This document shows positions 1 to 7,755 of a stretch of 15,245 nt of DNA, piece after piece. The notes under the pieces were generated by a model. It did not search any database. It worked only from the letters and a program-made list of their open reading frames with translations, and was not told where the DNA came from. The stretch spans positions 30,221 to 45,465 of the forward strand of contig JAHZHX010000005.1 in assembly GCA_019420065.1 (NCBI GenBank), written 5' to 3'. The number at the start of each line of letters is the position of its first letter. The first letter of the stretch is position 1. Source of the stretch: Clostridiales bacterium. GTDB lineage: Bacteria > Bacillota > Clostridia > Christensenellales > Aristaeellaceae. The position numbers and the translations under genes are program-made.

Positions 1-89
1 TAAACCTGCGCCCGCTCCGCCAGGTTTGCACGGACATAGCTGTCATACCCCAAGCGAATGGAATCGCCAATCAGATAAATATTTTTCAC
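1..89 (-). CDS. SGNH/GDSL-family hydrolase, N-terminal fragment
   Basis: Only the first 29 codons are in the window; the gene runs off the left edge. The protein begins MKNIYLIGDSIRLGYDSYV. The GDS triplet right after a short hydrophobic beta strand is block I of SGNH/GDSL hydrolases and carries the nucleophilic serine. No signal peptide is visible, so a cytoplasmic enzyme is likely. The start is GTG (minus strand, 89-87), chosen because AGGAAAGG lies 11 nt upstream and the nearby ATG at about 99 runs into a stop after four codons. It follows the binding-protein gene with only 72 bp between them, mostly terminator, so it should depend on readthrough. By context it may remove ester (for example acetyl) groups from the imported sugar; that role is inference. 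The other SGNH motifs lie outside the window. Confidence 0.72.
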   Translation of the reverse strand, partial: MKNIYLIGDSIRLGYDSYVRANLAERAQV

Positions 90-117
90 AATAGGCACAT
101 CCTTTCCTCGCAGCGCG

Positions 118-150
118 AAAAATCCGGGGAAGCCGCCTGGCTTCCCCGGA
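118..150 (-). terminator. Rho-independent terminator after the binding-protein gene
   Basis: A perfect 12-bp stem (123-134 with 139-150, arm TCCGGGGAAGCC) with a 4-nt loop is followed on the minus strand by five T (118-122). It starts 11 nt after the stop codon of the binding-protein gene. It lies just 28 nt before the start codon of the next minus-strand gene, so it may act as a partial terminator. Confidence 0.88.
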
Positions 151-161
151 AGGACGAATCC

Positions 162-1754
162 TTACAGCTCGTGATGATACTTGGCGTTAAAGAAATCGAT
201 ATAGAAATCGTAGCCGTAGTTGTTCAAATTGCTCTTGAACTGCTCCCAGCTGGCGTCGGTCACGCCGTCGCGAACGCTCTGCGCCACGAATTCCTTGACC
301 ATGTTGGTCAGGCCGTCGGTGGTGAAGTCGTATTCTTCCTGCTTCTCATCGGGCACGATATCCTTGTTCATGTAAGGCGCAAACTGGTTCGCGGCCACCA
401 TGTTCTGCAAAGCGACATAGCGCTGTACGCCCCAGCGGGTCAGATCGCTGGTATCGTAGCCTTCAGAATGCGGGCACAGAGGACCGTTGTTGACATAGCC
501 CAGGGTGTTGGAGCCAGTATAGGTCTTGCCGGCATAGATTTCCAGACCGTTGCCAAAGGCGATCAGGTCTTCATCCTCGATCGGGATGGTCAGGAAGTTG
601 TAATCATCGTCAACCCAATCCCAGTTGAGATGACGGGGGCCAAAGGTCACAGTAACAGCCATTTCGGGATCAGACCAGTAGTTCCACAGGCGCAGCGCAG
701 CGTCCACATTCTGGCAATCCTTGGAAATCACAAAACCGTTGCGCTGGGCACGGATGGGGTTGGCGGCATAGGCAGCGGCGGTATAACCCTCGGCAGAGGG
801 AACCAGCATGCCGGTAATGTTGAGGAAGTCATCCGCCTCGGTGATGTAGTTGCAGGGGCCCCAGCCAAAGAACACGCCAACCTTCATGCTGTTGAGGTTC
901 GCCGCCCACTGGTCATAGGTCTGGGTGAAGCCGTCCAGGCTCATCAGCTTTTCGTCGGCCATCAGGTGCGCATACTCCAGGAAAGCGCGGAAAGCATCGG
1001 TATCGATCGCGCCCTCCACATTGCCTTCCTCATTGATCTTGTAGAAGATGGACTCGGTGATGGGCAGGCCCCACATCCAGGCCAGGAACTCAATCTTGGA
1101 AGCGAAGAACGCCTCGCAGAAGTCGAAGGGGATCTCGTTGGTGGGATCGCCGTCGCCGTCCGCATCCTGATCGCGGAAAGCGCGCAGCACGGTGAGCAGC
1201 TCGTCCGCCGTGGTGGGCACAGCCAGATTCAGGTTATCCAGCCAGGTCTTGTTGATGTACATGATACCCTTATCGGTGGTATGCATGAAGCTGTCCAGCA
1301 GGCCGGAGGTGAAGCCGTAAATGTTGCCGTCGGGATAGGTCAGATAGCTCTGCCAGTCGCCAATGTACTTTTCATAGACCGCAACGGTATTGGGGCACTT
1401 TTCGCGGATTTCTTCCTCGGTAAGCACATACCACAGCTTGCTGTTGGCCGCCATCAGGGCGTCGTTCATGGAATTGCCAACGAAGAAGCAGTCCGGCAGC
1501 TTGCCGCTGGCCAGAATCGCGGCGATCTCGGTCGCATAGTCGCTCTCGGTGATCTCGATGAAGTTGAGCTTGATGCCCAGATCTTCCTCGGTCTTGCGCA
1601 CCCAGTACTTCTCGTGGAAGTCCTCGGTGATGTCGGTATCGCGGCGGCGCACAACGATGGAGAGCTCAACGGGCTCATCCGCCAGCGCCACGGAAGCAAC
1701 GAGCGTCAGGCTCATTACCAACGCGAGAACCAGGCTAAGCAGTTTCTTGGTCAT
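162..1754 (-). CDS. Extracellular sugar-binding protein of a CUT1-type ABC transporter
   Basis: This 530-residue protein has the length and layout of family 1 extracellular solute-binding proteins that pair with LplB/LplC-type permeases. Residues 1-25 form a Sec signal peptide: KK after the start, a long Leu/Val/Ala core, and an A-L-A cleavage site before D26. No lipobox cysteine is present, so unlike most Gram-positive binding proteins it should be released or held some other way than by a lipid anchor. The mature part is acidic, rich in Trp and Tyr, and starts with a strand followed by RRRDTDITEDFHEKYW. A strong AAAGGAGG sits 7 nt before ATG. It is the last gene before a strong terminator in the order beta-galactosidase, permease, permease, binding protein. 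The substrate is probably an oligosaccharide; a galactoside is inferred from the beta-galactosidase gene. Confidence 0.9.
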   Translation of the reverse strand: MTKKLLSLVLALVMSLTLVASVALADEPVELSIVVRRRDTDITEDFHEKYWVRKTEEDLGIKLNFIEITESDYATEIAAILASGKLPDCFFVGNSMNDALMAANSKLWYVLTEEEIREKCPNTVAVYEKYIGDWQSYLTYPDGNIYGFTSGLLDSFMHTTDKGIMYINKTWLDNLNLAVPTTADELLTVLRAFRDQDADGDGDPTNEIPFDFCEAFFASKIEFLAWMWGLPITESIFYKINEEGNVEGAIDTDAFRAFLEYAHLMADEKLMSLDGFTQTYDQWAANLNSMKVGVFFGWGPCNYITEADDFLNITGMLVPSAEGYTAAAYAANPIRAQRNGFVISKDCQNVDAALRLWNYWSDPEMAVTVTFGPRHLNWDWVDDDYNFLTIPIEDEDLIAFGNGLEIYAGKTYTGSNTLGYVNNGPLCPHSEGYDTSDLTRWGVQRYVALQNMVAANQFAPYMNKDIVPDEKQEEYDFTTDGLTNMVKEFVAQSVRDGVTDASWEQFKSNLNNYGYDFYIDFFNAKYHHEL

Positions 1755-1774
1755 GGTGTTTCCTCCTTTAATTT

Positions 1775-1790
1775 AAGGCATTGCTGCCTT
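1775..1790 (-). promoter_or_regulatory. Intercistronic GNRA-loop hairpin before the binding-protein gene
   Basis: In the minus-strand RNA, AAGGCA-GCAA-TGCCTT forms a perfect 6-bp stem with a GCAA tetraloop. It fills most of the 38-nt gap between the stop of the second permease gene and the ribosome-binding site of the binding-protein gene. No T-run follows, so it is not a terminator. Such hairpins can protect the downstream transcript segment from 3'-to-5' or 5'-end-dependent decay; this role is inferred. Confidence 0.5.
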
Positions 1791-1792
1791 TA

Positions 1793-2677
1793 TTAACCTT
1801 TGATGGAGCCGATCATCACGCCCTGCACAAAATATTTTTGCAGGAAAGGATACATGCACATGATCGGCAGCGTGGACATGACGATCACGGAATATTTGAC
1901 TACCTGCACCAGCTTTTTCACCTCGGCCACCTCGCCGGCGTCCGAGTTGCTGGCTTCCGCGCCGATGTTGACAAACAGGAGCTTGCGCAGATACATTTGC
2001 AGCGGCTGCAGCTTATTGTCCTGCGTGTACACCAGGGCGTTATAATAGTTGTTCCAGTGCGCCACGGCGATATAGAGCGCGATCACGGCAATGATCGGCT
2101 TGGCCAGGGGAATCACGAAGGAGAAGAAAAACCGGCCGTTGCCGCATCCGTCGATGCTGGCTGATTCGCGCAGATCTTCGGCAATGTTGGCCTGGCAGAA
2201 GGTGCGGATCATAATCATGTTGTACACCGACACGCTGCCAAAAAGGATCAGGATCCAGCGGGTGTTGGTCAGGTGCAGGGTGTACACCACAATATAGGTC
2301 GGGATCAGGCCGCCGCCAAAATACATGGTAAACACGAACAGCGCCATGATGATCCCCTTGAAAGGCAGGTCGCGGCGGCTGAGCGCATAGCCGCAGGGCA
2401 GGCAAAGCGCCAGGCCAAAGATGGTGCCAAAGAGCGTATACACAATCGTGTTGCCATAGCCGATCCACAGCTGCTTTTGCTGGAAGGCGTAGGTATATCC
2501 CTTGAAATGGATGCCCTTAGGCAGAAGAATGAAGGCGCCGCTGTTTACATAGTCGCCATCCGAGATCGAGGCCACGATGACATACCAGATGGGATACAGG
2601 CAAAGAATCATCAGAATGCTCAGGAGAACGTAGAAAACCATTTCAATCGTTCTGTCGCCCTTGCTTACCCGTTTCAT
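1793..2677 (-). CDS. CUT1 ABC sugar permease, LplC/YtcP-like
   Basis: This is a 294-residue inner-membrane permease of the MalG/LplC type (BPD_transp_1 fold). About six hydrophobic segments are visible, at roughly 12-36, 75-98, 107-133, 140-158, 184-207 and 262-280. The EAA loop, which contacts the ATPase, is at about 167-190 (EDLRESASIDGCGN...PLAKP). The C-terminus FVQGVMIGSIKG is typical of LplC/YtcP proteins. The gene starts 17 nt after the upstream permease stop; a purine-rich GGAGGGGAGG lies between them, so the two are surely co-transcribed and probably co-translated. The partner ATPase is not encoded here. This is usual for the family, which shares an MsmX/MsmK-type ATPase encoded elsewhere. 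An unusual feature is several cysteines in membrane segments (C26, C92, C95, C274). Confidence 0.92.
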   Translation of the reverse strand: MKRVSKGDRTIEMVFYVLLSILMILCLYPIWYVIVASISDGDYVNSGAFILLPKGIHFKGYTYAFQQKQLWIGYGNTIVYTLFGTIFGLALCLPCGYALSRRDLPFKGIIMALFVFTMYFGGGLIPTYIVVYTLHLTNTRWILILFGSVSVYNMIMIRTFCQANIAEDLRESASIDGCGNGRFFFSFVIPLAKPIIAVIALYIAVAHWNNYYNALVYTQDNKLQPLQMYLRKLLFVNIGAEASNSDAGEVAEVKKLVQVVKYSVIVMSTLPIMCMYPFLQKYFVQGVMIGSIKG

Positions 2678-2693
2678 ATACTGCCTCCCCTCC

Positions 2694-3626
2694 TTACCAC
2701 AGGCTGCTGCCGCTCAGCTTGCTGCTGATGGTGTTGACAGTCGCCAGCATAATAAAGTTGATTACATTGTTGAACAGGCTGATCGCCGCCGAATAGCTGT
2801 AACGGTACTTGACCATACCCATTTCATATACATAGGTACTGATAACCTCGGATACCGAGCTGTTCAGGCTGTTCTGCATGGCATAGACCTTGTCAAAGCC
2901 CAGGCTCATGATGCTGCCAAAACGCAGGATCAGCAAAATGGCAATCGTACCGCTGATGCCGGGCAGATCAATGTGCCAGATGCGGCGCAGCTTGCCCGCG
3001 CCATCGATCATGGCCGCCTCATGCAGCCCGGGGTCGATGGCAGTCAGCGCGGCCAGATAAATAATGGAGTTCCAACCCATTTGCTGCCATACGCCGCTCC
3101 ACACATATACATGACGGAAATATTTCGCATCGCCCATCAGCTGCTTGGGCGTGCCTCCCAAAGCGGTAATGATGGTATTGACCCAGCCGCCGTTGACGGC
3201 GAACATACAGCTCATCATACCCACCAGCACGATCACCGAAATAAAGTGGGGCAGATAAGTGATCGTCTGCGCGATCCGGCGGAACCGCTTGCTGGAGATG
3301 CTGTGCATGACAATGGCCAGAATGATCGGAATGGGGAAGCCCGCCACCAGATCATAGAAGGTCAAAAACAGCGTATTGCGAATGACAACCTTGAACTGGG
3401 CAGATTTAAAGAAATAGTTGAACCATTTCATGCCCACCCAAGGGCTGCCGGTAATGCCGTCGGCGAAATTGAAGTTGCGGAAAGCGATTTGAACGCCGTA
3501 CAGCGGCCAGTAGTGGAAAATAACGATGTAGACAAACATGGGCAGAATCATCAGATACAGCGCCCAATTCCGTCTGGCCATTTTCCAGGTATGGCTCCAC
3601 GCGCCGGTCTTGGCAATCTTTTGCAT
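2694..3626 (-). CDS. CUT1 ABC sugar permease, LplB/YteP-like
   Basis: This is a 310-residue permease subunit of the MalF/LplB type, the second half of the heterodimeric channel. Hydrophobic segments lie at about 21-44, 83-108, 121-145, 178-195, 222-240 and 280-300. The EAA motif is at about 203-222 (HEAAMIDGAGKLRRIWHIDLP), and the C-terminus SSKLSGSSLW is a family hallmark. ATG at 3626 is preceded by AAGGAGG at a good distance. It lies 39 nt after the beta-galactosidase stop on the same strand; I see no convincing promoter in that gap, so it is probably transcribed from the beta-galactosidase promoter. It works with the second permease and the binding protein to import an oligosaccharide. Confidence 0.92.
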   Translation of the reverse strand: MQKIAKTGAWSHTWKMARRNWALYLMILPMFVYIVIFHYWPLYGVQIAFRNFNFADGITGSPWVGMKWFNYFFKSAQFKVVIRNTLFLTFYDLVAGFPIPIILAIVMHSISSKRFRRIAQTITYLPHFISVIVLVGMMSCMFAVNGGWVNTIITALGGTPKQLMGDAKYFRHVYVWSGVWQQMGWNSIIYLAALTAIDPGLHEAAMIDGAGKLRRIWHIDLPGISGTIAILLILRFGSIMSLGFDKVYAMQNSLNSSVSEVISTYVYEMGMVKYRYSYSAAISLFNNVINFIMLATVNTISSKLSGSSLW

Positions 3627-3665
3627 GCGGGTTCCTCCTTTTTTTATAAAACGTTTGTGCTTAAT

Positions 3666-6653
3666 TTATTCAGCCAGCGGATCCAGGCAGACACGCCAGC
3701 GGATATCCTGCGGCGTTTCATAGCAGGAAGCAAGCTGCGGCCCGCAGCTGCCCGAGCCAATGCCGCGATGCGCCGCGTCCAGGCACAGGATACACGCTTT
3801 CTCCTCCGCCAGCTCGTCGTCATGCGCCGTATCGGTCAGCTGCTCCTGCGAATAGGGCAGCGCCGAAAAGGCAAAGTCCTCTCCCGTAACGGCAAAGGCC
3901 CTTGAGGCGGAACGCAGTATCAGCGACTGAACGCCGGTATGACTGCCGCTCTCCTGCGGGCGCAGCGGATGCGCGTAGTCCTGACCAACGGCAGCGTCAA
4001 ACCATCCCAGATAAGCCGCCCGGCGCTTGTCCACGTAGCTTTCCGTGGGCCCGTAGCCAAAGAAACGATAGACATTATAGTCCTTTGTCATAAACAGCCG
4101 CAGACCAACCCGGGGAAACGCCGTCGTCCTGTCCGCACAGGTAAGCGCCAGCTGGCAGTCAATCCGACCGTCGGCATATACCGTCCAGCACACGCTGCCC
4201 GCAGCCAGGCGCGCCATGGAGGCCGCGCCCAGATGCAGCCGCGTTGTCAAACGCACCAGGCCGTCTCGCGCTTCTATCTGCGTATCAAACCCGCGCGTCA
4301 CCGCGTAACGGTACTGGCAGCGTTCCCAATGCGCCTTGATATAACGGTCGTTATCCGTCGGAGCGCGAAAAATGTTATACTGCATGGGGCGCGCAAGCAG
4401 CGGCGCGCCATCCGCCGTCAGCTGGTCAAAAGCGCCTGTCATCCGGTCATAGCGGTAGCTGAACCGCTCGCCTTTCAGGCAGACAAAACGCTCCGACTCC
4501 TCCTGCACGCGCATCTCGCCCGCAGCGCGGGAAACGCTTTTCTCTCCCGCCCGGGGCGTGCCAATCTGCTCCAGCCCCAGCACATACCCTTTTTCCGCCC
4601 AGGGCGTATCCGCCGCCAGCAGAGAATAAATCAGGCAGCTGCCGCCGGGACGCGCCGGAACGCTGATCTCGCCGCAGCCGCGCGGCGGGATATCCAGCGC
4701 CTGGCTGTCGATCGCCACCGTCTCCTCCGTCTTCCCGCCGCCGCTGAGGACGCAGCGCAATTCAATCAGCCCGCTGGACGATACAAAGTCCAAATGGTTT
4801 TTCAAAAGAATCCTGCCGTTGGCCAGATCGCTCGCGGCAACGCGCAGCGGCCGCAGCACATTCTTGTATTCCAGCAGACCGGGATGCGGCGTGCGGTCGG
4901 AAGAAACCAAACCGTCGGCGCAGAAGTTGCCGTCATGCAGGATTTCCCCAAAATCGCCGCCGTAGCGATACCGCCGCCGACCGTCGGCGTTCTCGCCAAT
5001 GCAGGGCGCATGGTCGCACCATTCCCACACAAACGCGCCGCAGATACGGTCCTCCTTTTCAAAAACGCGGAAATAGTCCTCCAGATCGCCCGGACCATTG
5101 CCCATGGCATGCGCATACTCGCACAAAATATAGGGCTTGCATACTGTGTGCTGTTTAAAATAGTTCCGGATCTCCTCAAGCGAGGGATACATACGGCTGT
5201 ACAGATCCAGATCCGTCCGATTGATATCCATTCCCTCAGGCGGGAAGGAAGCGCGCTCATAATGCGTAAGCCGGGTAGGATCATACGCCTTCGTCCAGGC
5301 CAGCGCCCGGTCAAAATTCACGCCGTGCCCCGCCTCGTTGCCCATGGAATAAATCAGCACGCAGGGGCAGTTTTTATCACGGATGACCATGCGCTGCACG
5401 CGATCCAGGATGATATCGCCAAATTGCGGATCGTTCGCCATCAGATTATAAGCCATCGCGCGTTCGGCGCCTTCCTCCAATGTGACCACGCCGTGACATT
5501 CAATATCCGCCTCGTCCAGCACATACAGCCCCAGCTGATTGCACAGCGTGTAAAAATAGGGCGGCTGCGGATAGTGACTGGTACGGACGGCATTGATGTT
5601 ATGCCGTTTCATCATCAGCAGATCGCGGCGGATATGCTCCGGCGAAGTATACGCGCCGGTATCGCAGCTGCTCTCATGCATATTTACGCCGCGGAAACGC
5701 ACGGGCTTGCCGTTGAGCAGCACAACCTCGCCGCATATTTCGACCCTGCGGATACCGACGGGCTGCGCGATCACCTCCTGCCCGCAATGGAACGTGAGCG
5801 TATACAGCGCTGGGGTCTCCGCCGTCCACAGCTGCGGCCGCGCCACCTTAAAGCAGCAGCCGTTTTGCTCCAGCGAGGCTTCGGCAAGGATTTTTCCCGC
5901 AGGGTCACGCAGCGCGCAGCGGCAATCGCAGGGAATGCTTGTCCACACCTTGACCCGAACCTCTGCCGACGTCAAATCGCTGCCGGGCGCGGCGTTCACC
6001 GTAAAATCGGCAATATGCGCTTCATCGCGCTCCAGCATATACACATCGCGGAAAATGCCGCTGTAACGAAATTTATCCTGATCCTCAAAATAACTGCCCA
6101 TGCACCATTTGACCACCAGGGCGCACAGGGTATTCTCGCCATCCCGCAAAGCCCCGGTCACGTCAAATTCCGCCGGAGAATGCGATACCTGGCTGCTGCC
6201 GATAAAACGACCGTTCAAGAACAGCAAAAGACAGCTGTCCACGCCCTCAAAAACCAGCTGATACACACGTCCCGGCTGCTTTTGTACCCGGAATGCGCGG
6301 CGGTACAGCCCGCAGGGATTCTCCGCGGGCAGATAAGGCGGGTCATACGGGAAAGGGAAGCGAACGTTGGTATATTGCAGGCTGTCAAAGCCGTTCATCT
6401 GCCAGACAGACGGCACCGAAAGCGTATGCGAAAGCGGAGCCGCACAAGGATCAAAATCCCCCGGCAGGCTGTTGATGCTGGGATAGTATTCAAATGCCCA
6501 ATCGCCATTCAGCAGCAAAAGCCGTTGGCTCTCCTCCCGCTGCGCGCAGGGATCCTGTCCGGCGTCAAACGGGATAAAATACGCATGCGGAGCATTTTCG
6601 TTGCAATGAATTTTTTCAACACGAAGCGTTTCGAAAAATTCTTGATATGGCAT
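3666..6653 (-). CDS. lacZ: Beta-galactosidase, glycoside hydrolase family 2 (LacZ type)
   Basis: The enzyme hydrolyses terminal beta-D-galactosyl bonds. It has 995 residues from ATG at 6653, close to the 1023 of E. coli LacZ. The reading frame stays open to 7082, but AAAGGAGG lies just before the ATG at 6653 and the extra residues upstream are not LacZ-like. Visible landmarks are the jelly-roll motif NPCGLYRRAF, then GSYFEDQDKFRYSGIFRDV, then the TIM-barrel entry GVNMHESSCDTGAYTSPEHI. The acid/base Glu440 is in SMGNEAGHG and the nucleophile Glu512 in ILCEYAHAMGNGPG. WEWCDHAP follows, and a C-terminal small-chain domain contains NIFRAPTDND. There is no signal peptide, so it acts in the cytoplasm on imported substrate. 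It heads the transporter operon and is divergent from an AraC-family regulator. Substrate preference (lactose, galactan fragments or others) cannot be told. Confidence 0.95.
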   Translation of the reverse strand: MPYQEFFETLRVEKIHCNENAPHAYFIPFDAGQDPCAQREESQRLLLLNGDWAFEYYPSINSLPGDFDPCAAPLSHTLSVPSVWQMNGFDSLQYTNVRFPFPYDPPYLPAENPCGLYRRAFRVQKQPGRVYQLVFEGVDSCLLLFLNGRFIGSSQVSHSPAEFDVTGALRDGENTLCALVVKWCMGSYFEDQDKFRYSGIFRDVYMLERDEAHIADFTVNAAPGSDLTSAEVRVKVWTSIPCDCRCALRDPAGKILAEASLEQNGCCFKVARPQLWTAETPALYTLTFHCGQEVIAQPVGIRRVEICGEVVLLNGKPVRFRGVNMHESSCDTGAYTSPEHIRRDLLMMKRHNINAVRTSHYPQPPYFYTLCNQLGLYVLDEADIECHGVVTLEEGAERAMAYNLMANDPQFGDIILDRVQRMVIRDKNCPCVLIYSMGNEAGHGVNFDRALAWTKAYDPTRLTHYERASFPPEGMDINRTDLDLYSRMYPSLEEIRNYFKQHTVCKPYILCEYAHAMGNGPGDLEDYFRVFEKEDRICGAFVWEWCDHAPCIGENADGRRRYRYGGDFGEILHDGNFCADGLVSSDRTPHPGLLEYKNVLRPLRVAASDLANGRILLKNHLDFVSSSGLIELRCVLSGGGKTEETVAIDSQALDIPPRGCGEISVPARPGGSCLIYSLLAADTPWAEKGYVLGLEQIGTPRAGEKSVSRAAGEMRVQEESERFVCLKGERFSYRYDRMTGAFDQLTADGAPLLARPMQYNIFRAPTDNDRYIKAHWERCQYRYAVTRGFDTQIEARDGLVRLTTRLHLGAASMARLAAGSVCWTVYADGRIDCQLALTCADRTTAFPRVGLRLFMTKDYNVYRFFGYGPTESYVDKRRAAYLGWFDAAVGQDYAHPLRPQESGSHTGVQSLILRSASRAFAVTGEDFAFSALPYSQEQLTDTAHDDELAEEKACILCLDAAHRGIGSGSCGPQLASCYETPQDIRWRVCLDPLAE

Positions 6654-6668
6654 AAAAACCTCCTTTGA

Positions 6669-6738
6669 ATACATGGTCATTATATAATGTAAATATATTA
6701 AAAAACATAGTAATACTTGTCTCATACATGCACATTGT
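6669..6738. repeat. Pair of 15-bp direct repeats, candidate AraC-type operators
   Basis: ATACATGGTCATTAT (6669-6683) and ATACATGCACATTGT (6724-6738) agree at 12 of 15 positions and have the same orientation, 55 bp apart (about five helical turns). The left copy overlaps the -10 of the minus-strand beta-galactosidase promoter. The right copy lies in the spacer of the plus-strand regulator promoter. Direct repeats are the usual binding form for AraC-family proteins. Assignment to the adjacent regulator is inference. Confidence 0.5.
6679..6684 (-). promoter_or_regulatory. Probable -10 of the beta-galactosidase/transporter operon
   Basis: TATAAT on the minus strand lies 26 nt before the start codon, within a perfect 12-bp palindrome CATTATATAATG (6678-6689). 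Upstream there is only a T-rich stretch and no recognisable -35 at 16-19 bp. A good -10 with no -35 fits a promoter that needs an activator. Confidence 0.5.
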
Positions 6739-6746
6739 GATACAAT
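6717..6746 (+). promoter_or_regulatory. Probable promoter of the AraC-family regulator
   Basis: TTGTCT (6717-6722), an 18-bp spacer and TACAAT (6741-6746) precede the regulator start by 24 nt. The spacer contains the right-hand copy of the direct repeat, so the regulator may repress itself. Confidence 0.5.
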
Positions 6747-6770
6747 AGCAGCGGAAGCGGGGGTGAAAAT

Positions 6771-7652
6771 ATGCTGATGCTGAACGGATACGTACATTTT
6801 GGCAGCGAGTATAACGAAGATAATTACATGGACACCACCAGCGAGCTTTTTGTCAACTGTGCGGGGCTGAACTGTCTTTATTCGCAAAAAAAGTTTATGA
6901 CCGTCCGCCCCTGCGGACGGAAAGACTACCAAATTATCCTGACAAGGGCCGGAAAACTGTATTATATGATGGACGGTGAAGAGCATGTTTTGCCCCAGGG
7001 GCAGATGCTGCTTTACGCGCCGGATGAACCGCAGCATTATTGGTACATACAGCAGGATAATCCGGAAATCATGTGGGTGCATTTTTCAGGATTTGGCTCG
7101 CAAAAAATGCTGCAGGATCTGCATCTTGACAAAAAAAGAACATATAACCTTTATGATATAAGGGCTGCCAGCGAAATCATACACAGCATTATCTCGGAAT
7201 TGCAGGATCATACGCCCGGTTTTGAAATTGAATGCAGCGCGCTGCTGCGCCGTCTGCTGGTACAGATTTCACGGGCCGAAGAATCCGGAAATCAGTACGC
7301 TTCCTGGCGCACGGTGAATCTGGCCTTGCAGCGCCGCATCAACCATCATTTTAATGAACCGCTGGATCTGAAAGCCTTCGCCAGCCATTACGGCGTATCG
7401 CGCTGCTGGCTGATCCGTTCCTTCCAGCAGCAGGCAGGCATGGCGCCCTATCACTATCTGATGGAGCTGCGCATGCGCCGCGCCAAGGAGCTGCTTGTGA
7501 CCACGGACAATTCTGTCCAGCAGATCGCGCAGATGACCGGCTATGAAAACGCGCTGTATTTCAGCCGCTTGTTCAAAAAGAAGGCAGGCATGTCCCCCTC
7601 TCAGTTCCGGCAAATGAACCAGCGCCGCATCACCCGGGACAGCTCTGTATAA
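6771..7652 (+). CDS. AraC-family transcriptional regulator
   Basis: This is a 293-residue protein with the usual AraC/XylS layout. Residues 1-110 or so form a cupin-like sugar-binding domain, with strands such as KLYYMMDGEEHVLPQGQMLLYAPDEP read in pieces at about 62-86. The C-terminal DNA-binding domain lies at about 186-283 with two helix-turn-helix units: the first near 199-219 (LKAFASHYGVSRCWLIRSF), the second near 248-270 (SVQQIAQMTGYENALYFSRLF). It ends with the conserved KKAGMSPSQFR. The start at 6771 follows GGGGGTG by 6 nt; a second ATG two codons later is possible. The gene is divergent from the beta-galactosidase/transporter operon, which it probably activates on sensing a galactose-containing sugar. 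That target is inferred from position and from the direct repeats between the two genes. Confidence 0.93.
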   Translation: MLMLNGYVHFGSEYNEDNYMDTTSELFVNCAGLNCLYSQKKFMTVRPCGRKDYQIILTRAGKLYYMMDGEEHVLPQGQMLLYAPDEPQHYWYIQQDNPEIMWVHFSGFGSQKMLQDLHLDKKRTYNLYDIRAASEIIHSIISELQDHTPGFEIECSALLRRLLVQISRAEESGNQYASWRTVNLALQRRINHHFNEPLDLKAFASHYGVSRCWLIRSFQQQAGMAPYHYLMELRMRRAKELLVTTDNSVQQIAQMTGYENALYFSRLFKKKAGMSPSQFRQMNQRRITRDSSV

Positions 7653-7697
7653 TTCAGAAAAACCGCTTGCCGTGTGCGAAAATCTTTCAAAAAAATG

Positions 7698-7727
7698 TTG
7701 ACAAATGCCAAAGCCATATGCTATAAT
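7698..7727 (+). promoter_or_regulatory. Consensus promoter for tRNA-Val
   Basis: TTGACA (7698-7703), an 18-bp spacer and TATAAT (7722-7727) match sigma-A consensus in both boxes. The transcript would begin near 7734, about 20 nt before the mature tRNA. Confidence 0.85.
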
Positions 7728-7755
7728 ACTATCTGTCGCATGGAGAATGCGGTAT

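Noticed and set aside
171..1796. 541-codon plus-strand frame opposite the binding-protein gene
   Set aside because: It is a shadow of a real gene in GC-rich DNA: the minus-strand protein has a signal peptide, ribosome-binding site and terminator, while this one is low-complexity Gly/Val/Ile/His-rich.
6621..6634. cre-like catabolite repression site in the 5' end of the beta-galactosidase gene (core AAGCGTTTC)
   Set aside because: Only the centre matches; the outer TG and CA of the consensus are missing. Another AAACGTTT at 3649-3656 is equally poor.
3939..6668. 909-codon plus-strand frame opposite the beta-galactosidase gene
   Set aside because: The translation is Arg/Ala/His-rich without domains; the catalytic motifs are all on the minus strand.
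6654..7082. Extension of the beta-galactosidase frame upstream of 6653 (about 143 more codons)
   Set aside because: It overlaps the divergent AraC-type gene and both promoters, has no LacZ similarity that I can see, and the ATG at 6653 has a strong ribosome-binding site.
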